Assembly: GCF_018449775.1 (NCBI RefSeq)
Contig: NZ_JAAVVB010000002.1
Coordinates: 186,001-250,000 of the forward strand
Length of the DNA: 64,000 nt
Reading direction: 5' to 3'
Source: Mucilaginibacter sp. dw_454
GTDB lineage: Bacteria; Bacteroidota; Bacteroidia; Sphingobacteriales; Sphingobacteriaceae
Both the position numbers and the translations under genes were made by a program. The notes beneath the pieces are model-generated. The model made no database searches, was not told the origin of the DNA, and was given only the letters and a program-made list of their open reading frames with translations. Below, in pieces: positions 50,413-58,469 of the stretch; the stretch's first letter is position 1; the number at the start of each line of letters is the position of its first letter.

Positions 50413-52014
50413 TTACAAATCATATTTATTACGCAACGTAATACTGATATTATTGGCCTCATCAATCACACTATCCGGGTACCCCAAAGCTTTTAAAACC
50501 GCTATGCCATTACGGTTTTTAAGCAGCCCTTCTTTAAGCTTATAATCAAAGATCAACCGGTCATCGCCAATCAGCTCCTCAAAAGAAAATACTTTGTAGT
50601 CCTGTCCCAGTAAGCCGGCAAGTTCTAAATCATGGGTAGATACAAACACAAAACTTTGATTGGCTATCAAGTAACTCAGTACGGCTTTTGCCGCTGCAAT
50701 TCTTTCTATGGTATTTGTCCCTCTAAAAATCTCATCAATAATTACCAGGCTATTAACTGGCTTGCTGTTTGCCACACTATCCATCATGTTTTTTACCGAT
50801 ATAGCTTCTACCTGGAAATAGCTTCTGCTTTCGTCAAGCTCGTCATTGATATCAATACTGGTCAATATATTTAAAGGCGGCGCGCTGTAACTTGTAGCGA
50901 AACTGGTATTAATAGTTTGCGACAGTAAAGCATTGATAGCTACCGACCGTATAAAAGTTGTTTTGCCCGACATGTTTGAGCCGGTAATTAAAACGCCTTG
51001 TTTGTTGTCAATCGTAATAGAGTTGACTACACAATTTTCAATTAATGGGTGATAAAGATCCTTGATGGTAATATTTTCATCGGCAGGCAAAAATTGCGGC
51101 AGGCAATAATGCGTTACTCCGTCTCGTACAGATTGAATGGCTATAGCCATATCAACTTTAGCTGTGGCTTCATACAGCGCTTTTATATCGTCCAGGTATT
51201 TATTAACCCGGCTTATAGAGTATACAAATACCAAAGGTTCAATAGCCAGGAACATTTTAAACCACTCAGATACCATAAAGGTCAGGTTCGTCGGGTCGGC
51301 ATTCATGGCATTTTCAACGTTGATGAACCCCAGCGATTTTTTCAACTTGGCTACATTGGCTAAACTTTCATCAATATCGTCTTGTACTAATTTGTTGTCG
51401 TTAAGCCACTCTGATGTGTTATACAATATCAAAAGTTGCGGTAACAAATGCGTATAGGCCAATACCTTAAACTTATTAAAGTAATGCATCCCTACGTTGA
51501 TCACCACTAAAATTAGCGCTGCCGCAAAGGCAAACTGGTTTAATTTGATAAATAAGCTGATGATCAATAACCCGGTTAACCAGGGTGCGGTACATATATA
51601 GGCTGTTGCCAGCCGTCCAAAAATGGGGTGTTGCTGTTTATTGAATAAAGTGGGCAGATTGTAAGCGTCCCTGTCGCTTAAGTTCGACAGTTTGAGTTGT
51701 GCGCGGTCTCTTAGATCCCGATCCTTATTAACTATCGCGATATGATCCTCGAGCTTTTTAAAGTAAGCCTCAGAAATTTCAGGCTGATGCAGTTTTTGAT
51801 AAAGATACTGCTGCCCGGGTTTAGACGACGTGCGATCGAAATAGGCAAATATACCGTCAACATCGAGATCGTTGGCGGTACTTTCTGCTATAGCACTTTG
51901 GCCCCGGATATTTAAATAACCGGCAATTAAATTAAAGTTTCGGTTGATGTATTTAGGCTTGCCCCATTGTTCCCTTATTTTGGCCAGTTTTTTCTTTTCA
52001 GACTTAGAGCTCAT
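50413..52014 (-). CDS. Membrane-associated MutS-like ATPase
   Basis: 533 residues. The C-terminal ~200 residues are a MutS domain V ATPase: Walker A TGSNMSGKTTFIR, Walker B SLVIIDEIFRGTNT, and FVSTHDLELAG. The N-terminal mismatch-binding and connector domains of MutS are absent. Instead residues ~100-190 contain two or three hydrophobic segments (TAPWLTGLLIISLFI; FAFAAALILVVINVGMHYF), so the ATPase is probably membrane-bound, with a DNA-clamp-like helical part between. Its role is unknown; mismatch repair is unlikely. It begins directly after the stop of the 107-residue gene and the two form an operon. Confidence 0.85.
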   Translation of the reverse strand: MSSKSEKKKLAKIREQWGKPKYINRNFNLIAGYLNIRGQSAIAESTANDLDVDGIFAYFDRTSSKPGQQYLYQKLHQPEISEAYFKKLEDHIAIVNKDRDLRDRAQLKLSNLSDRDAYNLPTLFNKQQHPIFGRLATAYICTAPWLTGLLIISLFIKLNQFAFAAALILVVINVGMHYFNKFKVLAYTHLLPQLLILYNTSEWLNDNKLVQDDIDESLANVAKLKKSLGFINVENAMNADPTNLTFMVSEWFKMFLAIEPLVFVYSISRVNKYLDDIKALYEATAKVDMAIAIQSVRDGVTHYCLPQFLPADENITIKDLYHPLIENCVVNSITIDNKQGVLITGSNMSGKTTFIRSVAINALLSQTINTSFATSYSAPPLNILTSIDINDELDESRSYFQVEAISVKNMMDSVANSKPVNSLVIIDEIFRGTNTIERIAAAKAVLSYLIANQSFVFVSTHDLELAGLLGQDYKVFSFEELIGDDRLIFDYKLKEGLLKNRNGIAVLKALGYPDSVIDEANNISITLRNKYDL

Positions 52015-52338
52015 TTATTGCTGCGCCTGCTGGTACTTATAGTGCAAAGCCTTTAGCGTTTCTTCGGCTTGTTCATCGTCGGCCGTGGCGCCGTAGCCGG
52101 TTACTAAAATTCCTTTTAAGCCCGATTTTGAAGTTAAAGCATAAGCTGTTGCTTCATCGGCCGGGTCAGACGCACCTTCATAGCGGTACAGATCGACGAT
52201 CTCAAACTCATCTGCCGGATATACAGCACCATCAGCTTTAAAATGATCGTTTTCTAAGCTAAGGTCAAGCGTAAAGCCCTGGGCTTTGAGTTGTTCTACA
52301 GCTTCGCTAATGGTGGCGTAATGGAATTTTTGTTTCAT
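52015..52338 (-). CDS. Small conserved protein upstream of the MutS-like gene
   Basis: 107 residues, acidic, no signal peptide. Blocks: FHYATISEAVEQLKAQGFTLDLSL, DEFEIVDLYRYEGASDPADEATAYAL and GLKGILVTGYG. Members of this Bacteroidota family are often labelled phosphoribosylpyrophosphate synthetase, but no PRPP synthase motif is visible and the size is far too small; I would not use that name. Abuts the MutS-like gene with no gap. Confidence 0.7.
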   Translation of the reverse strand: MKQKFHYATISEAVEQLKAQGFTLDLSLENDHFKADGAVYPADEFEIVDLYRYEGASDPADEATAYALTSKSGLKGILVTGYGATADDEQAEETLKALHYKYQQAQQ

Positions 52339-52400
52339 ATTGGTAATTTTGGTAGATGTAGGGTAAATTTAGGAAAATAACTTACAAAAGCATTGTTGTT

Positions 52401-52479
52401 TTGTCATTGCGAGCGTAGCGTGGCAATCGCGAATATTGCATCCTTGCGATTGCTTCGTCGTTCCTCCTCGCAATGACAA
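52401..52479. repeat. REPIN-like repeat (GTCAT family, type C, copy 1)
   Basis: TTGTCATTGCGAGCGTAGCG...GCAATC on the left and GATTGC...TCGCAATGACAA on the right, inverted. Each arm has ATTGC/GCAAT stems. Confidence 0.85.
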
Positions 52480-52510
52480 AAAAGATAATAAAAAATATTT
52501 TAAAAAGACA

Positions 52511-52541
52511 TTTGACATTATAATAAAAGTCCCTATATTTG
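52511..52541 (+). promoter_or_regulatory. rpsT promoter, consensus Bacteroidota
   Basis: TTTG at 52511-52514, 19-base spacer, TATATTTG at 52534-52541. The best match to the consensus in the window, 36 bases before the rpsT ATG. Confidence 0.85.
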
Positions 52542-52576
52542 CAGTCCTTAAATAACGAATAGAATAACAAGCTAAA

Positions 52577-52831
52577 ATGGCAAATCATAAATCATCAATA
52601 AAAAGGATCAGAGCTAACGCTGCGAAGCGTTTACGTAACCGTTACCAAGCTAAAACTACCAGAAACGCTATCAAGAAATTGAGAACAACTACCAGCAAGG
52701 CTGACGCTGCTCCTCTTTTGTCTAAAGTGATCTCTATGCTTGACCGTTTGGCTAAGAAAAACGTTATCCACAAAAACAAAGCTTCAAACAATAAATCGAA
52801 GCTTACTAAATTTGTAAACACTTTAAGCTAA
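52577..52831 (+). CDS. rpsT: 30S ribosomal protein S20
   Basis: 84 residues, highly basic, helical. Start [21 protein letters not shown] and end [20 protein letters not shown] match S20. It binds 16S rRNA early in 30S assembly. Stand-alone gene with a consensus promoter and a strong terminator. Confidence 0.97.
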   Translation: MANHKSSIKRIRANAAKRLRNRYQAKTTRNAIKKLRTTTSKADAAPLLSKVISMLDRLAKKNVIHKNKASNNKSKLTKFVNTLS

Positions 52832-52860
52832 TAGCTTAATTACAGATATTTTTAATTGCG

Positions 52861-52894
52861 AAAAGGCGATAAGTTGATACTTATCGCCTTTTTT
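52861..52894 (+). terminator. Intrinsic terminator of rpsT
   Basis: A perfect 13-base-pair stem (AAAAGGCGATAAG with CTTATCGCCTTTT) encloses TTGATA; T residues follow. Confidence 0.9.
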
Positions 52895-52909
52895 ATTTGC
52901 ACGCGGGGG

Positions 52910-53135
52910 GACTCACCCCGACATCACTTCGTTCGTCGACCCTCTCTTCACCTTTGGCGGAAAGAGGGTTAACTTATCATTTGTAATTGCGCGGCCGGAA
53001 TGACGAAGCAACCGCACGCGTTTAAGCTTTTCTCCTTGCGATTGCCACGCTACGCTCGCAATGACAAATTTCTTTTACCCTCTTTCCCGCTTGCGGAAGA
53101 GAGGGTGGTCGAGCGAAGCAAAGACCGGGTGAGTC
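52910..53135. repeat. Composite family D repeat with nested type C repeat
   Basis: Outer arms 52910-52970 (GACTCACCCC...AAAGAGGGT) and 53077-53135 (ACCCTCTTTCC...GGGTGAGTC) are inverted. Inside, 52981-53069 is a type C GTCAT element (right arm GATTGCCACGC...CGCAATGACAA; left arm TTGTAATTGCG decayed). It fills nearly all of the 369-base rpsT-radC gap. Confidence 0.8.
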
Positions 53136-53200
53136 CTTCGGCGACAGTTTACGCTAACTATCCTCATTTTAATTTTCCAAAAATTCCCTAACTTCCCCTC

Positions 53201-53899
53201 GTGGAAAACTACGAGAACAAGATCAGTATCAAGGCCTGGGCCGAAGAAGACCGGCCGCGCGAGAAGCTAAGCACGCAGGGCCGCCGCGCTTTGACGGATG
53301 CAGAACTGATTGCCATATTGATTGGGTCGGGTAGTCGCACCGAGTCGGCGGTTGAGCTGAGCAAGCGTATTTTGCACCATTACGGTAATGACCTGAATAA
53401 TTTGGGTAGAGCTTCCGTAGCTGAACTGTCGAAATTTAAAGGCATCGGCGAAGCAAAAGCCATTTCTATTATTGCCGCGCTGGAAGTTGGTCGACGTAGA
53501 AACGATACCGAAAGTAAGGTGCCCGAATCCGTTACCGGCAGTAAAGATGCTTACAAAATCCTGCGTCCATTTATGATGGATCTGAACCATGAGGAGTTCT
53601 GGATCTTGCTATTGAATCAGGGAGGCAAGGTGATCGCCAAAGAACTCATCAGCAAAGGTGGCTTAACCGGCACCGTGGCCGATCCGAAGATTATTTTCCA
53701 TATCGCTTTGCAGCATAATGCCGTGTCGGTGGTGATGGCACATAATCATCCTTCAGGAAATTTAAAACCAAGTCAGTTGGATATCGACCTCACTAAGAAA
53801 ATAGCCAATGCTGGCAAACTGCTTGACATTAATGTGTTGGATCATTTGATAGTGACCAATGATGGGTTTTATAGCTTTGCAGATGAGGGGGTGATTTAG
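53201..53899 (+). CDS. radC: RadC/UPF0758 JAMM-domain protein
   Basis: 232 residues from a GTG start. N-terminal helix-hairpin-helix part (LTDAELIAILIGSG; LSKFKGIGEAKAISIIAALE), C-terminal JAMM/MPN metal site with catalytic pattern MAHNHPSGNLKPSQLD (H-x-H...S..D) and a Glu in NHEEFWIL. Despite its name a DNA-repair role is doubtful; the fold suggests a metal isopeptidase or nuclease. TAACTTCC ends 4 bases before the GTG. Confidence 0.93.
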   Translation: MENYENKISIKAWAEEDRPREKLSTQGRRALTDAELIAILIGSGSRTESAVELSKRILHHYGNDLNNLGRASVAELSKFKGIGEAKAISIIAALEVGRRRNDTESKVPESVTGSKDAYKILRPFMMDLNHEEFWILLLNQGGKVIAKELISKGGLTGTVADPKIIFHIALQHNAVSVVMAHNHPSGNLKPSQLDIDLTKKIANAGKLLDINVLDHLIVTNDGFYSFADEGVI

Positions 53900-53924
53900 A
53901 TTTAGAATTGTTATCTAATATTTG

Positions 53925-54368
53925 ATGTTAAAGCTATATACAAGTTATTTAATTGTGGGGGCACTTGTATTCAGTTTACTGATTGTTGTATTAGCCTCAA
54001 ATGCAGCTGAAGATGCCGATTTTGATTGGTTACATCTATCGCTGATTTCAGCATTGATTATTTTTACCACAGCGTCAGTAATCGCTCTCTATAAGCCTAG
54101 AATTGCGTCAATTTTGGGCTTAACAATGCTGGTTGGGATGGTCCCGTTTTTTTGGAATGTTTTAAAAGGTACAGGAGAGACGATTTACACCGCGCTTTGC
54201 GTAATCTCGCTGATGGCTTATATAATTGCGTTAGTAATTTCAATCGTGGTCATTCTTAAAAAAGAAAGCGGGAATGCTTCCAAGGGCAACAACTTTTTAA
54301 GAATTAGTCTTACTATTTTTCCGTGGCTACCAATAGTTTGGTATGCACTTTATATATTGTGTCGTTGA
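53925..54368 (+). CDS. Small integral membrane protein, function unknown
   Basis: 147 residues, four predicted membrane segments (LIVGALVFSLLIVVLAS; LHLSLISALIIFTTASVIALY; ILGLTMLVGMVPFFW; ALCVISLMAYIIALVISIVVIL) and a fifth at the C-terminus (IFPWLPIVWYALYIL). No family recognised. ATG at 53925 is preferred over TTG one codon earlier. 25 bases after radC on the same strand. Confidence 0.65.
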   Translation: MLKLYTSYLIVGALVFSLLIVVLASNAAEDADFDWLHLSLISALIIFTTASVIALYKPRIASILGLTMLVGMVPFFWNVLKGTGETIYTALCVISLMAYIIALVISIVVILKKESGNASKGNNFLRISLTIFPWLPIVWYALYILCR

Positions 54369-54430
54369 TAAATAGCAGATACCGTAAACATACCCTAAAT
54401 TTGACAGTTCAATAAATAAAACCCACTACC

Positions 54431-54649
54431 ATGATAACTCCAAACGATAAATTACCATTAGACGATGCTGAAAGCGAAGATGATGAGCAATTAAGCCAGC
54501 AGGATATCCATTCTAACGGACTGGATGATGAATTAGATGACGATGCCGCTATTGACGAGTCGGACGCATTGGCCCGCGCTTATGAAGCGTCAGAATCATC
54601 TTACGAGCTGGACCTGGGCGAAGATGATGACGATCTGAACGAAGATTAA
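54431..54649 (+). CDS. Very acidic small protein, function unknown
   Basis: 72 residues, roughly 40 percent Asp and Glu, few basic residues (PLDDAESEDDEQLSQQD; DELDDDAAIDESDALAR; LDLGEDDDDLNED). Probably disordered. Such proteins are seen in many Bacteroidota; no function assigned. Good ATG, own gap of 62 bases from the previous gene. Confidence 0.65.
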   Translation: MITPNDKLPLDDAESEDDEQLSQQDIHSNGLDDELDDDAAIDESDALARAYEASESSYELDLGEDDDDLNED

Positions 54650-54664
54650 GCATTATCAAAAACA

Positions 54665-54810
54665 GAGTGAAACAAAATCTGACTTATAAGTTAGGATTGG
54701 TGTTTCATTCTGTTTCACTGTATTTTTGCAAGTGTTTTATTTTTAAATACTTAGCTAAAAATAGTGTTTCACTTGTTTCATTTGTTGTACACTCACGTGA
54801 AACAAAACAC
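54665..54810. repeat. Array of TGTTTCA/TGAAACA words
   Basis: At least six copies of TGTTTCA or its inverse within 146 bases (GAGTGAAACAAAA, GTGTTTCATT, CTGTTTCACTG, AGTGTTTCACTTGTTTCATTT, CGTGAAACAAAA). Partly inverted, so the first and last could pair with the middle ones. Confidence 0.7.
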
Positions 54811-54820
54811 GCCTGATAAT

Positions 54821-54977
54821 AAGGAGGCACCTACGGAGCCTCTACTCATTTATACATTAGCTACAAACAGGAGGTTCCTACGGAACCGATCGATGCTACC
54901 TTAACTTGGAAACTCCGTAGGAGTTGCCTGTTTATAGCCAAACATACGTCGAATAATGGCTCCGTAGGCGCCTCCTT
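54821..54977. repeat. Nested palindrome of four CCTACGG/CCGTAGG hairpins
   Basis: Four short hairpins with a conserved TAC or GTA loop: 54822-54841 (GAGGCACC-TAC-GGAGCCTC), 54873-54887 (GGTTCC-TAC-GGAACC), 54911-54925 (AACTCC-GTA-GGAGTT) and 54958-54975 (GGCTCC-GTA-GGCGCC). The outer pair (54821-54840 and 54958-54977) are inverse over 20 bases with one mismatch; the inner pair are also inverse to each other. Together with the TGTTTCA array it fills the 420-base gap before pheT. Confidence 0.85.
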
Positions 54978-55018
54978 AAACCGTATGATAAACCAACGAC
55001 AACCTTTCACCTTTTACC

Positions 55019-55049
55019 TTTCGCCTTTCGCCTCCAAATCCTATCTTTG
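55019..55049 (+). promoter_or_regulatory. pheT promoter
   Basis: TTTC at 55019-55022 (one mismatch), 19-base spacer, TATCTTTG at 55042-55049; 20 bases before the ATG. Confidence 0.65.
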
Positions 55050-55069
55050 CCGATTATCGCATCATCGTA

Positions 55070-57469
55070 ATGAAGATATCATATAACTGGCTCAAAGAAT
55101 TCGTTAAAACAGATAAAACTCCGCAAGAGATCTCGACCATATTAACCGGCACCGGTTTAGAGGTAGAGAGTGTGGATAAAGTACAAGCCATCCCCGGCGG
55201 ACTGGAAGGTTTGGTAATAGGTTACGTCAAAGAAACCGCCCAGCACCCCAATGCCGACCGCCTTAAAGTTACTAAGGTTGACGTAGGTGGCACAGAGGAT
55301 CTGCAAATTGTATGCGGTGCGGCTAACGTAGCTGCCGGACAAAAGGTGGTTGTGGCTACCGTAGGTACAACCGTGTATCCGGTAACCGGCGAACCCTTCC
55401 TGATCAAAGAGTCAAAGATCCGCGGCGAGGTATCGCAAGGTATGATCTGCGCCGAGGACGAGATAGGTTTGGGTACAGACCATGCCGGTATTATGGTTTT
55501 GGCAGCCGATGCCAAAGTAGGCACACCGGCAAAAGACTATTTCAACGTCGCTGACGATTACATGTACGAGATAGGGCTAACCCCCAATCGCGCCGACGCA
55601 GTATCGCACCTGGGCACCGCCCGTGATATTGCTGCCTTCCTGAAGATTGGTATTACCAAGCCCGATATAGCCGCATTTAAGATTGACAACACCAGCCGCC
55701 CGATAGAGGTAGTGGTAGAGAACCCAGCTGCGGCACCGCGCTATGCCGGCTTAACTATATCGGGTATCGAAGTTAAAGAGTCGCCGCAATGGTTAAAGGA
55801 GCGTTTGGCTGTTATAGGCGTGCGTTCCATCAACAACGTGGTTGATGCTACCAACTATGTGTTGCATGACTTGGGCCAGCCCCTACACGCTTTCGACGCC
55901 GATGCCATTAAGGGCAACAGGGTAGTGGTGAAGAACTGCGCGGAAGGCACACTGTTCAAAACCCTTGACGATGTAGAGCGAAAGCTCTCTGCCGACGACC
56001 TGATGATCTGCGACGCCGAAGGGCCGATGTGTATTGCCGGTGTGTTTGGTGGTGCTGAATCGGGCGTTAAACCTACAACTACGGCTATCTTTCTGGAGAG
56101 CGCTTACTTTAACGCGGTTTCCGTACGTAAGACCGCTAAAAGACATGGACTGAAGACTGATGCCTCGTTCCGCTTTGAGCGTGGTACCGACCCGGATATG
56201 GTAATCTTTGCCCTGAAACGCGCGGCCTTGCTCATCAAGGAGATAGCCGGTGGAGAGATCTCATCAAACATCATCGACCTGTATCCAAACCCCGTTTCGC
56301 CGTTTGATGTTGATCTGAGCTATTCAACGGTTCACCGTCTGATAGGCCAGGTTATCCCTCACGAAGAGATCAAGAACATCATCACTGCGCTGGATATCCA
56401 TATCGTCAGTGAATCTGCCGAAGGCTTGATACTTAAAGTGCCGCCATACCGTGTGGACGTTACCCGCGATGTGGACGTGATTGAAGACATCCTGCGCATC
56501 TATGGCTATAACAACATTTATATCCCGACGCAAGTACGCGCGTCGTTAAGTGCATCACCGCGCCCGGAGAAGGACACCGTACAAAACCTACTGAGCGACC
56601 TGCTTACCGCCAATGGTTTCAACGAGATTATGTCGAACTCGCTCACTAAGTCGGCTTATTCATCAGATCTGGAAACGGCGGTTAAGATATTGAACCCGCT
56701 AAGCTCCGATTTAGATGTGATGCGTCAGACCATGTTGTATTCGGGTCTGGAGGCAATTGCCTATAACGCCAACCGCCAGAACGGTGACATCAAGTTCTAT
56801 GAGTTTGGTAAGGTTTACAGTGTCAAGGAAGATAAGTACAACGAGAGCCAGCGCTTTGCTATCTTTATCAGTGGTGCTACCAGCGCTGCGCAGTGGAATC
56901 AAAAGCCGGCATCAGCCACGTTCTATAACTTGAAAGCCATTGTCGATGGTATCCTGCAAAAGCTAAACATCAATGATGTAGTAACCGAAGAGGCTACCTG
57001 TAGTAAATTGGCGTATGGGTTGAACTACACCAAAAACAACAAAGTATTAGTGAAGTTTGGGTTAGTTGCTAAAGATGCTTTGAAAAAGGCAGATGTAAGC
57101 CAAGAGGTATTCTATGCCGACTTTAGTTTCGACCAGATCATGCAGCTGGTTAAGAAGAACAAGATCGTTTACCAGGATATCTCGAAGTTCCCGGCCGTAA
57201 AACGCGATTTATCTATGCTGATTGATAAGAACGTAACCTTCGGTCAGCTTAAACAAATAGCGCAACGCACCGAGCGTAAGTTGCTAAAAGACGTGGCGAT
57301 ATTCGATGTTTACCAGGGCGATAAGTTGCCTGAAGGCAAAAAATCGTATGCACTGAGTTTTGTGTTACAAGACGCAGAGAAAACCCTGGCCGATAAAGCC
57401 ATCGACGCGATAATGCAAAAACTAATTTATAACTTAGAGAAAGAAGCAGGAGCGGAGATACGCAAATAG
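55070..57469 (+). CDS. pheT: Phenylalanyl-tRNA synthetase beta subunit
   Basis: 799 residues, full length. N-terminal tRNA-binding (EMAP-like) domain with NADRLKVTKVDVGG, B3/B4 editing domain, B5 domain, the class II-like core and the C-terminal ferredoxin-fold anticodon-binding domain (KFPAVKRDLSMLIDK; DVYQGDKLPEGKKSYALSFVLQD). It charges tRNA-Phe with the alpha subunit. pheS is not next to it, as is common in Bacteroidota. Followed by the coiled-coil/zapA pair. Confidence 0.97.
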   Translation: MKISYNWLKEFVKTDKTPQEISTILTGTGLEVESVDKVQAIPGGLEGLVIGYVKETAQHPNADRLKVTKVDVGGTEDLQIVCGAANVAAGQKVVVATVGTTVYPVTGEPFLIKESKIRGEVSQGMICAEDEIGLGTDHAGIMVLAADAKVGTPAKDYFNVADDYMYEIGLTPNRADAVSHLGTARDIAAFLKIGITKPDIAAFKIDNTSRPIEVVVENPAAAPRYAGLTISGIEVKESPQWLKERLAVIGVRSINNVVDATNYVLHDLGQPLHAFDADAIKGNRVVVKNCAEGTLFKTLDDVERKLSADDLMICDAEGPMCIAGVFGGAESGVKPTTTAIFLESAYFNAVSVRKTAKRHGLKTDASFRFERGTDPDMVIFALKRAALLIKEIAGGEISSNIIDLYPNPVSPFDVDLSYSTVHRLIGQVIPHEEIKNIITALDIHIVSESAEGLILKVPPYRVDVTRDVDVIEDILRIYGYNNIYIPTQVRASLSASPRPEKDTVQNLLSDLLTANGFNEIMSNSLTKSAYSSDLETAVKILNPLSSDLDVMRQTMLYSGLEAIAYNANRQNGDIKFYEFGKVYSVKEDKYNESQRFAIFISGATSAAQWNQKPASATFYNLKAIVDGILQKLNINDVVTEEATCSKLAYGLNYTKNNKVLVKFGLVAKDALKKADVSQEVFYADFSFDQIMQLVKKNKIVYQDISKFPAVKRDLSMLIDKNVTFGQLKQIAQRTERKLLKDVAIFDVYQGDKLPEGKKSYALSFVLQDAEKTLADKAIDAIMQKLIYNLEKEAGAEIRK

Positions 57470-57543
57470 AGTTTGGTGATTGGAGATCAGTTGATATCCA
57501 ATATTAAATTATTCGCACATTCGCTCAATCACTCATTATAACA

Positions 57544-57831
57544 ATGTCAACAGCATCACAGCTTAACACAGTAATCGAAAAAACCCAACGCCTGATAGAG
57601 CTTTGCGCTGCCTTGCAGGAGGAGAACGATTTGCTGAAGCTGGAGAATGATACCCTGGTTGCTGCGCTAAACGCCAGTAAAAACAAGACCAAAGAGCTCG
57701 ATGAAAAGATGCGCGCGGTGAAGCTGGCGAAGTCATTTTCTGAAACAAATGAAAAAAGTGTTGACATTAAGCAAAAAATTAACGAATTTGTGCAAGAAAT
57801 AGATAAGTGCATTGTATTGCTGAAAAAGTAA
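57544..57831 (+). CDS. Small coiled-coil protein upstream of zapA
   Basis: 95 residues. Almost entirely helical with heptads (TQRLIELCAALQEENDLLKLE; ENDTLVAALNASKNKTKELDEKM) and a C-terminal helix (INEFVQEIDKCIVLLKK). No signal or membrane part. It ends 22 bases before zapA on the same strand, so they are co-transcribed. By position and shape it could be a ZapB-like or ZapA-binding division protein; sequence similarity is not decisive. Confidence 0.7.
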   Translation: MSTASQLNTVIEKTQRLIELCAALQEENDLLKLENDTLVAALNASKNKTKELDEKMRAVKLAKSFSETNEKSVDIKQKINEFVQEIDKCIVLLKK

Positions 57832-57853
57832 TACAGAAAGTGAACAAGCTCAA

Positions 57854-58147
57854 ATGGGAGAAATCTCAATAAAAATAAATATTGCTGACAGGGTTTACCC
57901 ATTAAAGGTAAACATGGAGGAAGAGGAAATAATACGCAGGGCGGCAAAACTGATAAACGATCGTATCAAAGAATATCAGGAGAATTATGCCGTTAGAGAT
58001 AAACAAGATCTGCTGGCCATGAGTGTATTGCATTATGCAACATCATCATTAAAGGCAGAGAAAAAGGTTACTGTCGAGGATTCGGAAGTGGCCGACAAGG
58101 TTTATCAGTTAGATCATTTATTATCCGAGTTTTTTTCAAAGTCGTAA
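57854..58147 (+). CDS. zapA: Cell division protein ZapA
   Basis: 97 residues. N-terminal ISIKINIADRVYPLKV strands, then MEEEEIIRRAAKLINDRI and a C-terminal coiled coil (ATSSLKAEKKVTVEDSEVADKVYQLDHLL). ZapA crosslinks FtsZ filaments at mid-cell. Upstream partner gene is a coiled-coil protein; downstream is a probable 6S RNA, as in several other bacteria where zapA neighbours ssrS. Confidence 0.92.
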   Translation: MGEISIKINIADRVYPLKVNMEEEEIIRRAAKLINDRIKEYQENYAVRDKQDLLAMSVLHYATSSLKAEKKVTVEDSEVADKVYQLDHLLSEFFSKS

Positions 58148-58162
58148 TAACGTTCTTTAAAT

Positions 58163-58250
58163 ATAAGCTGAAAGATGAAAGCGTAAAGCTCAAAGCTGCC
58201 AATATACAGGTGCTTTTAGCTTTGGTCTTTTCGCTTAAAGCTTAAAACGA
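58163..58250. repeat. Quasi-palindrome of AAGCTGAAAG words
   Basis: AAGCTGAAAGATGAAAGCG and AAAGCTCAAAGCT on the left are inverted relative to AGCTTTGGTCTTTTCGCTTAAAGCTT on the right. Lies between zapA and the 6S RNA. Confidence 0.65.
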
Positions 58251-58264
58251 GCCAATTAAGATTT

Positions 58265-58431
58265 AACCGCGGTTGAATTTTACGTTCACTATTAAAAACT
58301 TAACACTTCAATATCTACGGATCAAGGAGGCGTGCGTTACTCATTTTGTTTAACGGTAACCCATGATTCTAAAATATCTGTATCGAAGTTTTTAAAATAC
58401 ATGAAACGTAAAGTTTAGACGCGGTTTTTTT
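58265..58431 (+). ncRNA. ssrS: Probable 6S RNA
   Basis: No ORF covers this region, yet it has a long-rod structure. The ends pair: AACCGCG (58265) with CGCGGTT (58420), then TTTACGTT with AACGTAAA (58405), then AAAAACTT (58294) with AAGTTTTT (58386). A large asymmetric interior with unpaired bases and a terminal arm (58320-58370) remain. A T run follows the 3' pair as terminator. Closing stem, central bubble and terminal arm are the plan of 6S RNA, which binds housekeeping RNA polymerase. Location after zapA and before rny supports this. Exact ends are estimated. Confidence 0.65.
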
Positions 58432-58469
58432 ATTATATACCATTACCAAAACAACAAACCAAATATAAA

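Noticed and set aside
50413..52014. Calling the MutS-like gene mutS or mutS2.
   Set aside because: Mismatch-binding, connector and Smr domains are absent and membrane segments are present.
52015..52338. Naming the 107-residue protein phosphoribosylpyrophosphate synthetase.
   Set aside because: It lacks the PRPP-binding loop and is about a third of the enzyme's length.
53000..53191. A 63-residue plus-strand ORF before radC.
   Set aside because: It consists of type C and family D repeat sequence and has no start context.
55222..55524. Minus-strand ORF opposite pheT.
   Set aside because: Shadow of the pheT coding sequence; no promoter or family features.
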